Of a stretch of 6,300 nucleotides of DNA, positions 5,429 through 6,300 are shown one piece after another. The first letter of the stretch is position 1. Every line of letters begins with the position of its first letter. The notes below the pieces were generated by a model. The model saw only the letters and a list, made by a program, of their open reading frames with translations, was not told where the DNA came from and made no database searches. The stretch is taken from assembly GCA_017959135.1 (NCBI GenBank), contig JAGDBH010000258.1, positions 1 to 6,300 of the forward strand. The letters are read 5' to 3'. Made by a program: the position numbers and the translations under genes. The stretch is from Succinivibrio sp. GTDB taxonomy: Bacteria > Pseudomonadota > Gammaproteobacteria > Enterobacterales > Succinivibrionaceae.

Positions 5429-6300
5429 ATGAAATATCAGAATTTTTCAACCGCAAAGTCACTCATGGACTGCGTTAAACACCTGCAGTCTGACTTGGAG
5501 TACGGTGAAAAAATTATTTTTCTGACCGGTAATTCTGGAAGTGGTAGAACAAGTGTCTGTGAACACATTGTAAATGCGCTTGATGAGACTTTTTCTACCG
5601 TCTTTATTCCCTGCCAGAGGGAAATGACTATAGAACGTCTCAGACAGCTGTTTCTTCAGCAGGCAGCTCCTGTTGATAAATGGGATGAGACTGTTCCTTT
5701 ATATCAGAGCTTTAAATCCTTATCTATTCCTGTAAGACAGAAACTGCTGGTTGTAATAGATAACATTGATGATGTTATTACAACCTTCTCAGATGAAGTA
5801 TTCGAACTCTTTTCTCAGTTTTTAGGTCAAAATCGTTTTTCATTTTTGATCACATCTCATCCTTTGTGGGCTCAGGCTAAGATCTCATCTTCATTAAATG
5901 ATAAGCTTGAAGTGAAAGAATATGAAATTCCAAAAATTTCTATACAGGAGTCTTTGGAAATCAGCAGACAGTTATTTGAACATGCTGGGCTTGAGAAAGT
6001 ATACAACGTAATTTTGCCTAAATTACCTAATGCTCTTGAGGCATGCGATGGTAATCTGGGTAGAATCATCAAACTAACGGAGACTTTTATGGCAGATCCT
6101 ATTGAAGTAGAGAAAGATCAACAGAATCAGAATGTTGATAAGAATGTGTCTGAAGTAAAGAAACACAGCAGTACAGGTATTTTTATTGCTATTGTCTGTG
6201 TTGTTATTGTTTTGGCCTGCCTAATTCCAGTTTTTCTGGGAACCAATGTAGTTGATAGACTTTTTGGAAAGACTCCTGCAGAGGACCCTGCCAAGCAGAA
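5429..6300 (+). CDS. damX: DamX-like AAA-domain membrane protein (cut by window end)
   Basis: The frame is open for 290 codons to the window end. The order aroK-aroB-damX and the architecture point to DamX, an inner-membrane division protein whose periplasmic C-terminal SPOR domain, not in view here, binds septal peptidoglycan. Residues about 1-225 form a cytoplasmic ExeA-type AAA domain: GNSGSGRT at 34-41 in the Walker A position, KLLVVIDN at 105-112 in the Walker B position, FLITSHP near 139-145, and EACDGNLGRIIKLTE near 204-218, resembling the SGG.PR.IN stretch of ExeA-like ATPases. A polar linker (225-249) precedes one membrane segment (about 250-271), then the periplasmic part begins. 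E. coli DamX lacks this ATPase domain, but DamX of some other gammaproteobacteria, as I recall, has it. The Walker A lysine is Arg40 and the usual Glu after the Walker B Asp is Asn112, so ATP hydrolysis is doubtful. The family call rests partly on context, since SPOR is not visible. Confidence 0.82.
   Translation, partial: MKYQNFSTAKSLMDCVKHLQSDLEYGEKIIFLTGNSGSGRTSVCEHIVNALDETFSTVFIPCQREMTIERLRQLFLQQAAPVDKWDETVPLYQSFKSLSIPVRQKLLVVIDNIDDVITTFSDEVFELFSQFLGQNRFSFLITSHPLWAQAKISSSLNDKLEVKEYEIPKISIQESLEISRQLFEHAGLEKVYNVILPKLPNALEACDGNLGRIIKLTETFMADPIEVEKDQQNQNVDKNVSEVKKHSSTGIFIAIVCVVIVLACLIPVFLGTNVVDRLFGKTPAEDPAKQ

Overview
The window looks like a chromosomal segment from a low-GC gammaproteobacterium. 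The evidence is the order mrcA (leftward), then aroK, aroB and a damX-like gene (rightward), which is the classic gammaproteobacterial mrcA ... aroK-aroB-damX-dam neighbourhood. The proteins match their E. coli counterparts motif by motif. The AT-rich composition and heavy use of AGA for arginine argue against E. coli and its close relatives. A member of the Aeromonadales such as the Succinivibrionaceae would fit, but that is a guess from composition and gene order, not something the sequence proves.

Layout from left to right. (1) 1-951, minus strand: the N-terminal 317 codons of penicillin-binding protein 1A, with a complete glycosyltransferase domain. (2) 952-1294: an AT-rich divergent intergenic region holding one perfect short dyad and weak promoter-like sequences. 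(3) 1301-2578, plus strand: a 12-TM nucleoside:H+ symporter of the NupG/XapB family. (4) 2603-2643: a strong rho-independent terminator. (5) 2650-3450, minus strand: a lipoprotein of the class A (PhoN-like) acid phosphatase / PAP2 family, convergent with the transporter. (6) 3451-3679: a divergent promoter region. (7) 3680-4198 and 4205-5287, plus strand: aroK and aroB, separated by 6 nt. (8) 5288-5428: a spacer with nested inverted repeats that reach the ribosome binding site of the next gene. (9) 5429-6300, plus strand: the N-terminal part of a DamX-like protein (AAA-type domain, then one TM segment), cut by the window end.

Functions. mrcA and damX serve cell-wall synthesis and division. 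aroK and aroB are two steps of the shikimate pathway. The transporter and the phosphatase sit where many gammaproteobacteria, including E. coli (hofMNOPQ), carry the pilMNOPQ-type operon. They could form a nucleotide-scavenging pair: the phosphatase removes phosphate from nucleotides in the periplasm and the permease imports the resulting nucleosides. No mobile element, CRISPR array, tRNA or rRNA is visible, and I see no clearly novel system. The most unusual points are the replaced pil locus, the degenerate Walker motifs of the DamX-like protein, and the nested repeats upstream of damX.
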